DNA from: a bacterium
GTDB lineage: Bacteria; Cyanobacteriota; Vampirovibrionia; Gastranaerophilales; Gastranaerophilaceae
Direction: 5' to 3'
Assembly: GCA_017472545.1 (NCBI GenBank)
Contig: JAFUPZ010000028.1
Span: 1 to 40,819, forward strand
Length of the DNA stretch: 40,819 nt
The position numbers and the translations under genes are program-made. Positions 23,669 to 31,953 of the stretch are shown here, in pieces (the stretch's first letter is position 1; each line of letters begins with the position of its first letter). The notes beneath the pieces are model-generated. The model ran no database searches. It had not been told where the DNA came from and saw only the letters and a list, made by a program, of their open reading frames with translations.

Positions 23669-25015
23669 TTACTCGGCAATTACTTCTTCAACTTGAAGTT
23701 CTTCGCGAACAATAAGAAGCTTAGTAATTCTTGCACCATCGATTTCTTTAACAGTAAATGTGAACTCGTGATACTTAACGACATCATCTAATTGTGCTAA
23801 GCGTCCAAGCTCTTTCACAACTAAACCAGCAATGGTATCAACGTCTTCATCTTCAAGTTTTTCATCAGGCACATCAAAGAAATTAGCCAACTCATCAAGT
23901 CGCATCATACCATTTGCCAAATAATGATTTGGTTTCAATTCTTTAATATCAAATTCTGCTTCTTCATCAAACTCATCTTGTACATCACCAAAGATTTCTT
24001 CCATAACATCTTCTAATGTGATAATACCTGAGGTTCCCCCAAATTCATCAACAACAATTGCCATTTGACCTTTGTTTTTCTTGAATTCTCTAACCAAATT
24101 ATCCATTGTAATGGTTTCAGGAACTAACATAATATTTCTTTGAAGATCTTGAACTGTACGAACTTCATCTTTTAATGCTAAAGAATATAAATCTTTTACG
24201 TGAACCAAACCTGTTATGTGGTCAATATCGCCATCATATACAGGATAACGAGTATATTGATTTTCTGCAGCAAGCTTATTCAAATCTTCAAAAGACATAT
24301 CATTTGGAACACAGATCATATCAGTTCTAGGTATCATAACTTCTCTTGCTGTCAAATCAGAGAATTGGAATACGTTATGAATCATATCTTTTTCAGTTTC
24401 GTTTAAAACACCTTCATCAAAACTTGCATCCACCATCAAGTCCAAATCCTCAATAGTATGAACAACTCTTGCTGAACTTGTTGGAACTTTAAAGATTTTC
24501 AAGATTATGTTACAAGACACATTCAATAACCACACAAACGGTTTTGCAATTGTCATAAACAAATCCATAGGTTTTGCAACATATAAAGAAATTTTTTCAG
24601 GATATTGTAGCGCAACACATTTTGGGACCTGTTCACCAATAACTACGTGTAATAAAGTTACAGTAAAGAATGCCACAACAGCAGTAATTATATGAGCCAA
24701 ATGACCATAACCTGCAGGTAAGTTAGCCAATACAGGAGCTAACATTTTTTCAACAGTTGGAGAACCAAACCAACCGATACCGATACTTGCAATGGTAATA
24801 CCTAATTGAACAGCTGCGATAAAATAGTTCATATCTTCTAACGCACGCAAAGCTAATTTCGCATCAACGTTGCCGTCTTTGGTAAGTTGTTCAATTTTAG
24901 TTCTTCTAGCCTTAACAATAGCAAACTCAGCTGCTACAAAAAATCCATTTACAAGTAATAGTATAAAAACTATTAACCAATTAGAAATTATTATTCCCAG
25001 ACTCGACTCACTCAT
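23669..25015 (-). CDS. CNNM/CorC-type membrane protein (DUF21, CBS pair, CorC_HlyC)
   Basis: 448 residues. Residues ~8-200 are a DUF21 (CNNM) transmembrane domain: NWLIVFILLLVNGFFVAAEF, then IGITIASIGIGWFGSPTVE-like and VVIGEQVPKCVALQYPEKI segments. Residues ~215-340 are a CBS pair (REVMIPRTDMICVP, then MAIVVDEFGGTSGIITLEDV). Residues ~355-435 are the CorC_HlyC C-terminal domain. Family members are implicated in Mg2+/Co2+ transport or resistance and are often mislabelled hemolysins. Length is standard. A GAGG-type ribosome site precedes ATG 25015. The phage module ends just upstream, with a strong hairpin between them. Confidence 0.93.
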   Translation of the reverse strand: MSESSLGIIISNWLIVFILLLVNGFFVAAEFAIVKARRTKIEQLTKDGNVDAKLALRALEDMNYFIAAVQLGITIASIGIGWFGSPTVEKMLAPVLANLPAGYGHLAHIITAVVAFFTVTLLHVVIGEQVPKCVALQYPEKISLYVAKPMDLFMTIAKPFVWLLNVSCNIILKIFKVPTSSARVVHTIEDLDLMVDASFDEGVLNETEKDMIHNVFQFSDLTAREVMIPRTDMICVPNDMSFEDLNKLAAENQYTRYPVYDGDIDHITGLVHVKDLYSLALKDEVRTVQDLQRNIMLVPETITMDNLVREFKKNKGQMAIVVDEFGGTSGIITLEDVMEEIFGDVQDEFDEEAEFDIKELKPNHYLANGMMRLDELANFFDVPDEKLEDEDVDTIAGLVVKELGRLAQLDDVVKYHEFTFTVKEIDGARITKLLIVREELQVEEVIAE

Positions 25016-25075
25016 CCTGTTATTTTCCTCTATATTACAAGAGTAATTATATTACCTAGATAAAAAAAATGCAAG

Positions 25076-25114
25076 TTTTCAAAAGGATTGAAATAAATCC
25101 AATCCTTTTGAAAA
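25076..25114 (-). terminator. Terminator at the left edge of the phage module
   Basis: 15-bp perfect arms (25076-25090 and 25100-25114) around a 9-nt loop. On the minus strand a run of eight T follows within ~10 nt. It separates the phage operon from the CNNM gene that lies downstream on the same strand. Confidence 0.75.
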
Positions 25115-25175
25115 ATATTAAATTTTCATTACTAATTTACTCTGGTCAACACTATCAATCTAGTCCTTTATTTTT

Positions 25176-25228
25176 GTTTCATTTTGTTCTCCTTTACTTC
25201 ATTTCAACATTAGACAGTCATAGATTTT
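25176..25228. repeat. Direct repeat copy A flanking the effector cassette
   Basis: 53 bp, identical at 47 positions to copy B at 26541-26593; all six differences are transitions. Read on the minus strand, copy A encodes the end of the small membrane gene (YDCLMLK, stop) followed by AAAGGAG and a start MKQK, i.e. a relic of a gene junction. Confidence 0.8.
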
Positions 25229-26126
25229 AATCTTTTTCAATAAAAACATGATTACCGTTAATGGTTACCCATCGACCATCTTGAGGATTTGCTGAATTAA
25301 TACGTTGTGATTTTTCTTTCTCATAAGTTTTTATATTACTAGGCAAATCTTTTTCATACGGAATCCCAATAGAATTAAGTTGAGCCGTTATTTCCTTTTC
25401 ATATCTCGTATATTCATCACCTCTCATTTTGCCAATATCTTCACGAGTAAAAATTCTATCCTTACCACTTTCAGGATTTTTATATGAGCCATAATCAAAT
25501 TTTGGAGGTTGATTAGTAATTAACCCTTTTCTAACCTGTTCCATTATTATTGATTCATTTTGAGCAAATTCCTCTTTTGTCATTTTGCCTATTTCTTCTG
25601 GTGTAAAAATTTTTTGGTATTGGTTTTGAGGTTGAACTATTGGCGCGGCAAAACCAGTTGACCGACCTTGTTGAAACTTTTTGCACTCATTTGGATTTGT
25701 AATCAATTTACCATCTTTCATTCTCTGCATTACTTTTTGTACTATAAGCTTATTTAAGTTTTCTGAAGGTACGATAGCCCCAACCCCATACTCTCGAATA
25801 ATCTCTTTTGCAATTTCTCTACCTTGAGCATTGTTCCAATTATCCATATAAAATTCCCCAGAAGTTTGTCCCATTTTTAAATTACCATCACGCTCATGCC
25901 AATCACCAACAAACTTTGCAGCATGTCTACCAAATAACAATGATAAATGAGCTTGCATGAATACATGTTTAAATGCATCCGCCTCATTATTCCAAGTAGC
26001 ATGTTCTCCACGCCCAATATCAAACCCATATTGTTTCTGATACTTTAAAGTTTCATCAAACATCCAACTACTGTACTTTTTAGCTGGATAATTAAAGATA
26101 TTAACATTACTTCTTTTTTGTTTCAT
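25227..26126 (-). CDS. Effector-like phage cargo protein with two virion-tag-like repeats
   Basis: 299 residues from ATG 26126 (AAGGAG upstream; an 18-codon longer frame lacks a ribosome site). Residues ~46-105 contain EADAFKHVFMQAH, GDWHERDG and MDNWNNAQGRE; from memory this D-H...H-E...D-N-N-GR pattern resembles domains at the ends of some secreted polymorphic toxins. Then come two copies of a helical motif: 172-205 (IFTPEEIGKMTKEEFAQNES...) and 224-257 (IFTREDIGKMRGDEYTRYEK...). The same motif ends the scaffold-like phage protein at 31954. The C-terminus RWVTINGNHVFIEKD resembles endings of phage minor head (MuF-like) proteins. I infer a virion-loaded effector; activity is unproven. It is last in the phage operon. 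Confidence 0.6.
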   Translation of the reverse strand: MKQKRSNVNIFNYPAKKYSSWMFDETLKYQKQYGFDIGRGEHATWNNEADAFKHVFMQAHLSLLFGRHAAKFVGDWHERDGNLKMGQTSGEFYMDNWNNAQGREIAKEIIREYGVGAIVPSENLNKLIVQKVMQRMKDGKLITNPNECKKFQQGRSTGFAAPIVQPQNQYQKIFTPEEIGKMTKEEFAQNESIIMEQVRKGLITNQPPKFDYGSYKNPESGKDRIFTREDIGKMRGDEYTRYEKEITAQLNSIGIPYEKDLPSNIKTYEKEKSQRINSANPQDGRWVTINGNHVFIEKD

Positions 26127-26155
26127 TTTAAATCTCCTTATGTTATTAATGTTGT

Positions 26156-26515
26156 ATGAAAATTTACAAATATATTTCACTAAATTTATTTTCGTTAATT
26201 TCTTATTTTTTTATATTTCTTTTTCTGTATTGTTTAATACAAAATCGAATTGTTATACAACATCCAATCCTATATTTAACACTTGAAAAATCGATAGAAC
26301 TATATGCACTCTTAATCTACACATTACTACTAACTGTAAGCATTTTTTTCGTCGAAACATATATCAGAAAAACAAATCCTAAAAAATTATTCAATATTCA
26401 TTTTAAAAATAAATTCAAAAAATACCTACACTTGGCATTTTTTCATTTAGGCTTTTTAGTTGGTTGTCTTAATTTATTTGCATATATTTTCTTTTTAATT
26501 GTTTCGACATTATAA
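26156..26515 (+). CDS. Small polytopic membrane protein divergent from the effector-like gene
   Basis: 119 residues, very AT-rich. Three to four hydrophobic segments (e.g. SYFFIFLFLYCLIQN, YALLIYTLLLTVSIFFVE, LHLAFFHLGFLVGCLNLFAY) with a basic loop (RKTNPKKLFN). No family recognised. It is the only plus-strand gene in the phage module, begins 29 bp from the start of the effector-like gene, and lies with it between two 53-bp direct repeats. A role as an immunity or superinfection-exclusion protein is conceivable but rests on position alone. No Shine-Dalgarno is seen. Confidence 0.6.
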   Translation: MKIYKYISLNLFSLISYFFIFLFLYCLIQNRIVIQHPILYLTLEKSIELYALLIYTLLLTVSIFFVETYIRKTNPKKLFNIHFKNKFKKYLHLAFFHLGFLVGCLNLFAYIFFLIVSTL

Positions 26516-26540
26516 ATAAAAACATAATCTATCTATTTCG

Positions 26541-26593
26541 GTTTCATTTTATTCTCCTTTGCTTCACTTCAATATTAGACAGTCATAAATCTT
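26541..26593. repeat. Direct repeat copy B flanking the effector cassette
   Basis: Partner of copy A (47 of 53 identical). On the minus strand it covers the end of the small membrane gene (YDCLILK, stop), AAAGGAG and a start ATG whose frame closes after four codons (MKPK), as if the following gene had been cut away. Confidence 0.8.
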
Positions 26594-26791
26594 GTCTATC
26601 TTATCTTTCATTTCACTAATTTGGCTTTTTAAATCTTCACAACTATCAATTGTTGCGAATCGACACTCAACCTCTTTTATAATTTCTCGATGTTTTTTCT
26701 CCAATTGCTCAGGTGTGACAACAATCCTTTCGTGAATTAAAAACATCAGCACTACTACAATCACAGGCGCATAATAAATAATATTATCCAT
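26564..26791 (-). CDS. Small phage membrane protein with coiled coil (holin/spanin-like candidate)
   Basis: 75 residues from ATG 26791 (GGAAGGAAAAG upstream; the longer frame to 26818 overlaps the terminase). One N-terminal transmembrane helix (YYAPVIVVVLMFLIHERIVV) is followed by a charged amphipathic helix (EQLEKKHREIIKEVE, then LKSQISEMKDKIDKIYDCL). This topology is found in holin-like and Rz-like lysis proteins, but no family motif is visible. It follows the large terminase with an intact frame. Its 3' end is duplicated in direct repeat A. Confidence 0.6.
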   Translation of the reverse strand: MDNIIYYAPVIVVVLMFLIHERIVVTPEQLEKKHREIIKEVECRFATIDSCEDLKSQISEMKDKIDKIYDCLILK

Positions 26792-26807
26792 AACTTTTCC
26801 TTCCTTT

Positions 26808-28097
26808 CTAAAGCACAATCGGCCAATAAAAATCTACCAAATATGATGCAGCATCAAACGGATGAGACAAAAACTTTAACTCTTTTGTTTGTTTTATCTG
26901 TGTATATGTAGGAATATCAATTTTGGATGTACCTTCTATATAACGTAAGTTATATATGTTATAAAGTAACTTTTCACATCTTGGAGATATATACAAACTC
27001 ACTTCTCCATCGGCATTCCTAACTTTTGCATTAAATGCTGCCACTCTATTTTTTATCGGAGGATTAAATCCCTTGATTTTTATTTCAACATCAAACCCAT
27101 AAGACTCTAATTTCTTTTTAATAATGACATAATTTGTATATTCACTTGTACAACTACGATTATCTCCTGAAGCATCACCATTTATAATGATTTTACCTTT
27201 ATGGTTAGGGTATCTGTTATAAAATTCTTCGCAAGTTTTTGCAGTCGTAGTGTTCTCTAGCACCAACTCATCAAAATAAAAAACTTTATCTTCGGTCTTA
27301 TGAGCCAGAACCCAAGCCATTGGATCAACGTTAAAGTCACAACTTATATGAACATCCAAATCCGCTTGATATTGAATATCGCGAACATTTTCATCCGTAA
27401 AATCTTTTACCACAAGATTTGTACTATAATCCCCAGCTTTACCCAATACAAAAATCTCATAATAACTCTTGTCATAAAGCTTTTTCAACTCTTCACAAAA
27501 CCCCTCAGGAAGATATTTATTCTGAGTGGTTGGCGCACAAATCAAACGATAATTCAATGGAGGATTATCATAAAAAGTTTTATATATCCACCCTTTTTGA
27601 ACTTCAGGATTTGTATGTCCAAAAATTCTATAAGTAAAATTATGCCAACAAGCACGCTTTCGCTGACGCATTCTAGCTAAAAGCATTTTGAACGTATCAT
27701 AAGGAACATCTGACATTTCTTCGATTTCTACAAACCCCAGATTTAATGATTTTAATTTATTTGGTTCATCAAAATGTCGAAATAAGATTTCTGACCCATT
27801 TTTGAAAACAAGTTTTTGCTCAGCGCTAACCCACTTGTAATCAACTTTATCGACAAAACCAATATTATCCAGATGCTCAAAATAAGTTTTTAAAGTTGTG
27901 TCACGCACAAGAGTGTAAGTTTGAGCACCCACAAGCCCAATTATTCCAGGAAACTTCAAAGCTAATAGAATTCCCAGCAAGGCTCCGGCAAATGTTTTAC
28001 CGGAGCCATAGCCGCCTTGGTATACTGCAACGTCCAAGGAATAATCGTGTGGAATCTCTAAAAACTTTCTCTGTGCGTCTAATAGTTTGTATTTCAT
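26808..28097 (-). CDS. Phage terminase large subunit
   Basis: 429 residues. The DNA-packaging motor cuts and pumps phage DNA into proheads. Visible are Walker A GGYGSGKT (28-35), Walker B LGFVEIEEMSDVPYDTF, the coupling motif region FGHTNPE, and nuclease acidic sites DFNVDPMAW, NGDASGDNRS and the C-terminal DAASYLVDFYW. This is a complete two-domain (ATPase plus RNase H-like nuclease) terminase of the PBSX/Terminase_3 type with normal length, so the motor looks intact. GAGGTG precedes the ATG. It directly follows the portal gene. Confidence 0.95.
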   Translation of the reverse strand: MKYKLLDAQRKFLEIPHDYSLDVAVYQGGYGSGKTFAGALLGILLALKFPGIIGLVGAQTYTLVRDTTLKTYFEHLDNIGFVDKVDYKWVSAEQKLVFKNGSEILFRHFDEPNKLKSLNLGFVEIEEMSDVPYDTFKMLLARMRQRKRACWHNFTYRIFGHTNPEVQKGWIYKTFYDNPPLNYRLICAPTTQNKYLPEGFCEELKKLYDKSYYEIFVLGKAGDYSTNLVVKDFTDENVRDIQYQADLDVHISCDFNVDPMAWVLAHKTEDKVFYFDELVLENTTTAKTCEEFYNRYPNHKGKIIINGDASGDNRSCTSEYTNYVIIKKKLESYGFDVEIKIKGFNPPIKNRVAAFNAKVRNADGEVSLYISPRCEKLLYNIYNLRYIEGTSKIDIPTYTQIKQTKELKFLSHPFDAASYLVDFYWPIVL

Positions 28098-28126
28098 ATA
28101 GACACCTCGAAAATTATAATTAAATA

Positions 28127-29779
28127 CTATTCTTCAATTTTATTTTCAGTTAGAAAATTATTTGCATTCTCAACACCGTACTGCTCCATTACAAACTTGA
28201 AGCATTCAAGCCAATCTATGCGATTTTTCACTACATCAATTTGCAAGAATGATTGAACAACCTCAAAAAGTTCTTTCATTCGAACTTTTCGTTCAAAAGA
28301 AGCTTTTCTATCGCCATAACGATAGATATAATCCGCATTTCGAACCTTGTCATCAACTTCCACAAGAAAAACTTTTCCTCTATCGTTTGCTAATACAGAT
28401 TCTTTACCTAATCTAAAGTTAGAAATAATTTCGGCTGTTTTTTCGACCATTGGAATAATTACTTTTCTATTTATAGATTCTAAAATCATATTCAATCGAG
28501 CTTCTTGCCCACCAACAGAATAATTCAATTCGGTAGCCGTACGCTCAGAACTTTGAAGATTTCCTGCCATATTTTTGAATATACCTGTCGCACTTTCTAT
28601 TGTCGATTTAAAATAATTCAGAAATTCCCAACCTTGCATTGCTTTATCAAAAGAAATAGGGGTCGGAGGAGTCGTCATTAAAGATGCATCATATTCAACA
28701 ATCTTGCCTGGACGAACATCCTGCTCCCCTTTAAAGCAACCTTTTGGGGCTAAATAAGGAGGATTCATCATCAATGCTAGTGCATCTAATTGTTTATTTA
28801 AAATAGTTGAAGATATATTATTTAAAATTAGGGCAACCCTTAATGGAGAAATTCCGCGTCCAGTTGTTGGACATTCAATAATATTAGCGTGAATAAATGG
28901 ATTAATGACAAACGGATTGTCCTCAAACCTAATTAAAACACAACGACCAGCAACAACTATCAATTTATTTTTTAAAATTTCACCATTTGAAAGCTCTATA
29001 TCTCCCCAATACTCAAGTAATTCCACTTTTCTTTCATAGGTACTCATTTTGTTCTTTTTAGAATTTTTTGCCACCACTCCTTTTAACATTTCCAACTTTT
29101 CAATATCCAACAAATTATTTGACTTGTTCTGAACTATCTCATCTATAGTTTGATAAGTTCTATAAATTTTTGCACAAGAATCCCAATTCCCAGCTTCTGT
29201 TCTGTCAAAAACAAAATCCTCATAATTAATAAACTTAACTTTCGCGTTATCGTACACAATCTTATCTTCAACGACAAAAGTTTCATCCGAATTTTTATTG
29301 AGCTGTTCTTTTAGAGAAATTGCACGTCTTGTTTTTCTTGTCTTGGTTTCCCAGCCAATAAATAAAGTAACTTCTCCTGTTTCTACAACAGAATCAATAA
29401 TTTTTTCCATTTCATCTTCAATTTTCATTGATTCAAATGTCGAAACTAACATTGCTTTTTGCTTATTAGCAAATTTTTGAGTCTCAAAATCTTTACCTTC
29501 AACATCAAACATCCCATCAGGATGAGAATACAAATTTTGCACAAGATGTGATTTTAAAGTTTGTGCTAACTCATAAATATCAGGTAATTGAATATTGCAA
29601 TCCCAAGCATTAACCTTCGGAATATCCGCATCATATATTGCATACTTAACTAACCTGTTATCTGTTAACTGAGAAGATCTTGCATCTTCGTAGTAATCGT
29701 ATTTTTTTATAATGTTGCCAAGCAGATACTGCTGTTCAACGTTATCCAAAAAATTTTTATCTAAATTTTCGCTAATCAT
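28127..29779 (-). CDS. Phage portal protein (podovirus type)
   Basis: 550 residues. The dodecameric ring at one capsid vertex passes DNA and binds terminase and the tail adaptor. The sequence has no catalytic motif. Assignment rests on size, position next to the large terminase and typical stretches: DYYEDARSSQ near the N-terminus, VVETGEVTLFIGWETKTRK, ALILNNISSTILNKQLDALA, MMNPPYLAPKG followed by VRPGKIVEYD, and SSERTATELNYSVGGQEARL before a C-terminal helical region. Such features are shared by P22-like and other podoviral portals. GAGGTT precedes ATG 29779. Confidence 0.87.
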   Translation of the reverse strand: MISENLDKNFLDNVEQQYLLGNIIKKYDYYEDARSSQLTDNRLVKYAIYDADIPKVNAWDCNIQLPDIYELAQTLKSHLVQNLYSHPDGMFDVEGKDFETQKFANKQKAMLVSTFESMKIEDEMEKIIDSVVETGEVTLFIGWETKTRKTRRAISLKEQLNKNSDETFVVEDKIVYDNAKVKFINYEDFVFDRTEAGNWDSCAKIYRTYQTIDEIVQNKSNNLLDIEKLEMLKGVVAKNSKKNKMSTYERKVELLEYWGDIELSNGEILKNKLIVVAGRCVLIRFEDNPFVINPFIHANIIECPTTGRGISPLRVALILNNISSTILNKQLDALALMMNPPYLAPKGCFKGEQDVRPGKIVEYDASLMTTPPTPISFDKAMQGWEFLNYFKSTIESATGIFKNMAGNLQSSERTATELNYSVGGQEARLNMILESINRKVIIPMVEKTAEIISNFRLGKESVLANDRGKVFLVEVDDKVRNADYIYRYGDRKASFERKVRMKELFEVVQSFLQIDVVKNRIDWLECFKFVMEQYGVENANNFLTENKIEE

Positions 29780-29786
29780 AATAACC

Positions 29787-30305
29787 TCATTTTTTGTAAT
29801 AGTAACTTCTATATATTGAGTAAACCTCTATATCTTGAGCCTTTCCGGCTCTTAAAGTTTCATTTTTCAAAGTGGCCTCATACTCAAATCCACAATCTTT
29901 TAAAAAATTTCGAACCCTGAAATTATCAGGATATATTTGAGCTTTTAGCTTTTGAAAACCAAATTCATCAAAGCATTTCTTCAAAAAAAACTTTGCACTA
30001 TATCGAGTAAAATTACCCCAAGCCTTTTTATCAAAACATGTTGTTATTTCTGCACTGTATAATTGAGTTTCATCGCCGACAAAATTATCCAGAAACACAA
30101 ACCCCATAAAATTTTCCTCATAATCCAAAATGAGCCAAAAGGAGGTGTTTATAATGACATTTGTTATATTTACGTGATTTGACTTGGCAAAATCATCTTG
30201 AATATATTTGGAATATTTATGCCAACACTTTTCAACTAAAGGGATATAGTGCAAATTTGAAGAACATTCTAAGGTAAATAATGATAGGTTTCTAAACTTA
30301 CACAT
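29787..30305 (-). CDS. GNAT-family acetyltransferase encoded in the phage module
   Basis: 172 residues. The GNAT fold is indicated by SFWLILDYEENFMGFVFLDN (strands 3-4), ITTCFDKKAWGNFTRYSAKF before helix 3, and the closing LKAQIYPDNFRVRNFLKDCG with FEYEATLKNETLRAG, the classic N-x-x-S/R...F...GF motif. The acetyl-CoA loop (Q/RxxGxG/A) is weak: KAWGNFTRYSAKFF. Similar small acetyltransferases occur between structural genes of other small phages; the target, protein or small molecule, is unknown. The start ATG sits one base after the stop of the preceding gene, implying coupled translation. Confidence 0.82.
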   Translation of the reverse strand: MCKFRNLSLFTLECSSNLHYIPLVEKCWHKYSKYIQDDFAKSNHVNITNVIINTSFWLILDYEENFMGFVFLDNFVGDETQLYSAEITTCFDKKAWGNFTRYSAKFFLKKCFDEFGFQKLKAQIYPDNFRVRNFLKDCGFEYEATLKNETLRAGKAQDIEVYSIYRSYYYKK

Positions 30306-30306
30306 T

Positions 30307-30657
30307 TTATACTTTTACTTTGACAAATTTAACAAATATATTTCCAGAAACAAAAGAATCTATGGTACCTGCTAAAAGCTTTTCTCTTTCGGCAGTTTTA
30401 TTACCCAAAAACCCTTCAGCTTGAACTCCGTTTATATAAGATTTTGTCTTACTGATTTTATTAATTACTTCATACGTCGCAAATTTTGTAAAAATTCTAT
30501 CCTTAGGTGCGGAAGAAATTTCTGTAATATAACCAGATTTTTCGGATTTTGATTTATCCAATTCTTGAACAAAATCCTGCTCTACTTTTGCTCTGATAAT
30601 TTCGTCATAAGACGCATCATTGAGTAATATTTTTTCAATATCTTTATTTTTATTCAT
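30307..30657 (-). CDS. Phage protein of unknown function
   Basis: 116 residues, unrecognised. The N-terminal half is charged and helical (KDIEKILLNDASYDEIIRAK). The C-terminal half is beta-rich (YITEISSAPKDRIFTKFATY, then SFVSGNIFVKFVKVKV). No membrane segment or cysteines. AAAGGTG precedes ATG 30657. It lies between the small terminase and GNAT genes, with translational coupling to the latter, so a packaging or head-completion role is possible but unsupported by motif. Confidence 0.7.
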   Translation of the reverse strand: MNKNKDIEKILLNDASYDEIIRAKVEQDFVQELDKSKSEKSGYITEISSAPKDRIFTKFATYEVINKISKTKSYINGVQAEGFLGNKTAEREKLLAGTIDSFVSGNIFVKFVKVKV

Positions 30658-30676
30658 AGGTTACACCTTTCATAAA

Positions 30677-31111
30677 TTAAATTTTTTCATCATCTAAGTT
30701 TGCAATGGTAATAATCTTAGCCTCATGATGCTCACCTTCAATTTGCTGCGAAGAAAATCCTAAATACTTACACAAAGATTCCAACGCTTTCAAACCTGCA
30801 GATGAATCGCGAAGCTTACGCTTTCCTGTAGAGTTGCCATCCTTATCCAAAATCTCCTCTTGCTCTAATGAAAATTCTGCAATTTGAAGGAGTTTTTGAA
30901 TGACATAACCTTTTTGGACGCTTAAAGACTCTATTTGAAGCTTTAATTGAGCTTTTATTTCTTGAACGACATAGTCTTTTTCCAATAAAGTAGATGCAAA
31001 AGATTTCAAATCCTTGCATTTATAACCAGCTTTTTTGGCGGCTTGCTCACCGTCAAGTGTCTTGATATACTCCGTTACAAACTTTTTTTGCTGTTGTGTT
31101 ACTTGTTTCAT
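30677..31111 (-). CDS. Phage terminase small subunit
   Basis: 144 residues of the Terminase_2 type. The N-terminal DNA-binding HTH is visible as TQQQKKFVTEYIKTLDGEQA then AKKAGYKCKDLKSFASTLLE, followed by oligomerisation helices (YVIQKLLQIAEFSLEQEEIL, then GLKALESLCKYLGF). The subunit recognises the packaging site and loads the large subunit. Here it is separated from the large terminase by three genes, an unusual order. The ribosome site is modest (AAAGAG). The 128-bp gap upstream carries a promoter and hairpin on the opposite strand. Confidence 0.88.
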   Translation of the reverse strand: MKQVTQQQKKFVTEYIKTLDGEQAAKKAGYKCKDLKSFASTLLEKDYVVQEIKAQLKLQIESLSVQKGYVIQKLLQIAEFSLEQEEILDKDGNSTGKRKLRDSSAGLKALESLCKYLGFSSQQIEGEHHEAKIITIANLDDEKI

Positions 31112-31134
31112 CTCTTTACATTTCTTATCATAAT

Positions 31135-31163
31135 TTGTATTTTTCGCGAATAACTTGTATAAT
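31135..31163 (+). promoter_or_regulatory. Strong plus-strand promoter inside the phage operon
   Basis: TTGTAT (31135-31140), exactly 17 nt, TATAAT (31158-31163). It points against the direction of the surrounding phage genes. Confidence 0.55.
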
Positions 31164-31169
31164 GAACAT

Positions 31170-31235
31170 GCTATTTATATTTCGGCTAGTGTAAATCTTA
31201 ACAGGGGGGAATGAAAAGGACTTCCTGTTTTTTTT
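31170..31235 (+). ncRNA. Candidate small RNA opposite to the phage operon
   Basis: From the expected start ~31170 the transcript would run ~65 nt to a 6-bp stem (AACAGG 31200-31205, CCTGTT 31224-31229) followed by eight T (31228-31235). No protein-coding frame of more than ten codons is present. It ends five bases before the 3' end of the gp4-like gene and would be antisense to the leader of the small-terminase message's upstream transcript. The stem is short, so termination is uncertain. Confidence 0.4.
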
Positions 31236-31239
31236 GCCT

Positions 31240-31878
31240 TTAATTCCGAAACATCTTGACTACAGGCGCATTTTGAACAGATGCGGCAGTCTTAGATTTG
31301 AGGTTTGCAAGAGCTTCTTTATACATGCTCATCCAATATGGAAACTTAAAATATTGAGGGTTTGCTTTCAATCTCAAGCATGTGCCGTAAACCAATAACT
31401 GCTCCACAAATGGCATTGGTATCATTGAAACATCATCAGCTTTTTCAAAATCAACTTTTTCCATGCCTGCATCATCCACTACACAATTTTTTGTAAAATA
31501 AATAACATCTAAAAGTTTATCCTCATTAAATTTTGGGAATAGTAATCTATCAGCAAATGAACTATATGTCCCAGACTTAGGATTTCCCTCCATAAAGGAT
31601 TCCACATCGTCGGTAAAGTCATATCTTTTACCATCAATAAACAAATACAAAATTCGTCCAGAAATCTCATTTTCAATTTCTGTGACACCTGCGGGCAACA
31701 AAATTCCTGTCCTTCTTAGTAAAAAATTCCAGTTTTCTATTGCACATAATTCTTTATTGATAGTGTTAAGAATTCCAATAATACGCTTGTGATCATTTTT
31801 AATAAGCTCAGAAAACGTATTAACCTGTTTATAATTTAATTCGAGTAAACATTTATTTATAAGTTGTAAATAATTCAT
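31240..31878 (-). CDS. Head-tail adaptor (P22 gp4-like tail accessory factor)
   Basis: 212 residues. Helical N-terminus (YLQLINKCLLELNYKQVNTF), a central beta part (RILYLFIDGKRYDFTDD) and a C-terminal helical bundle (MPFVEQLLVYGTCLRLKANP then WMSMYKEALANLKSKTAA). This arrangement is that of podoviral adaptors which dock under the portal ring. No catalytic motif. AAAAAGGAG precedes the ATG. A terminator-like hairpin just upstream may lower its expression relative to the coat and scaffold-like genes. Confidence 0.7.
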   Translation of the reverse strand: MNYLQLINKCLLELNYKQVNTFSELIKNDHKRIIGILNTINKELCAIENWNFLLRRTGILLPAGVTEIENEISGRILYLFIDGKRYDFTDDVESFMEGNPKSGTYSSFADRLLFPKFNEDKLLDVIYFTKNCVVDDAGMEKVDFEKADDVSMIPMPFVEQLLVYGTCLRLKANPQYFKFPYWMSMYKEALANLKSKTAASVQNAPVVKMFRN

Positions 31879-31892
31879 ATTTTCTCCTTTTT

Positions 31893-31935
31893 GAAAAAGC
31901 CCGAACGGGAAGTCAGCATTCTCGCCCGAGCTTTC
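31893..31935 (-). terminator. Intrinsic terminator between scaffold-like and adaptor genes
   Basis: On the minus strand a ~16-bp stem with several G-U pairs (arms about 31919-31935 and 31895-31912, GC-rich for this genome) is followed by TTTTT. It lies inside the operon, so it probably attenuates rather than ends transcription. Confidence 0.6.
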
Positions 31936-31953
31936 ACTTCTGAAATTGCAAAA

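Noticed and set aside
31163-31253. Two ten-codon frames (starting ATGAACATG and ATGAAAAGG) in the candidate small RNA
   Set aside because: Too short, and the second overlaps the hairpin and T run; spacing from the G run to its ATG is too small for normal initiation.
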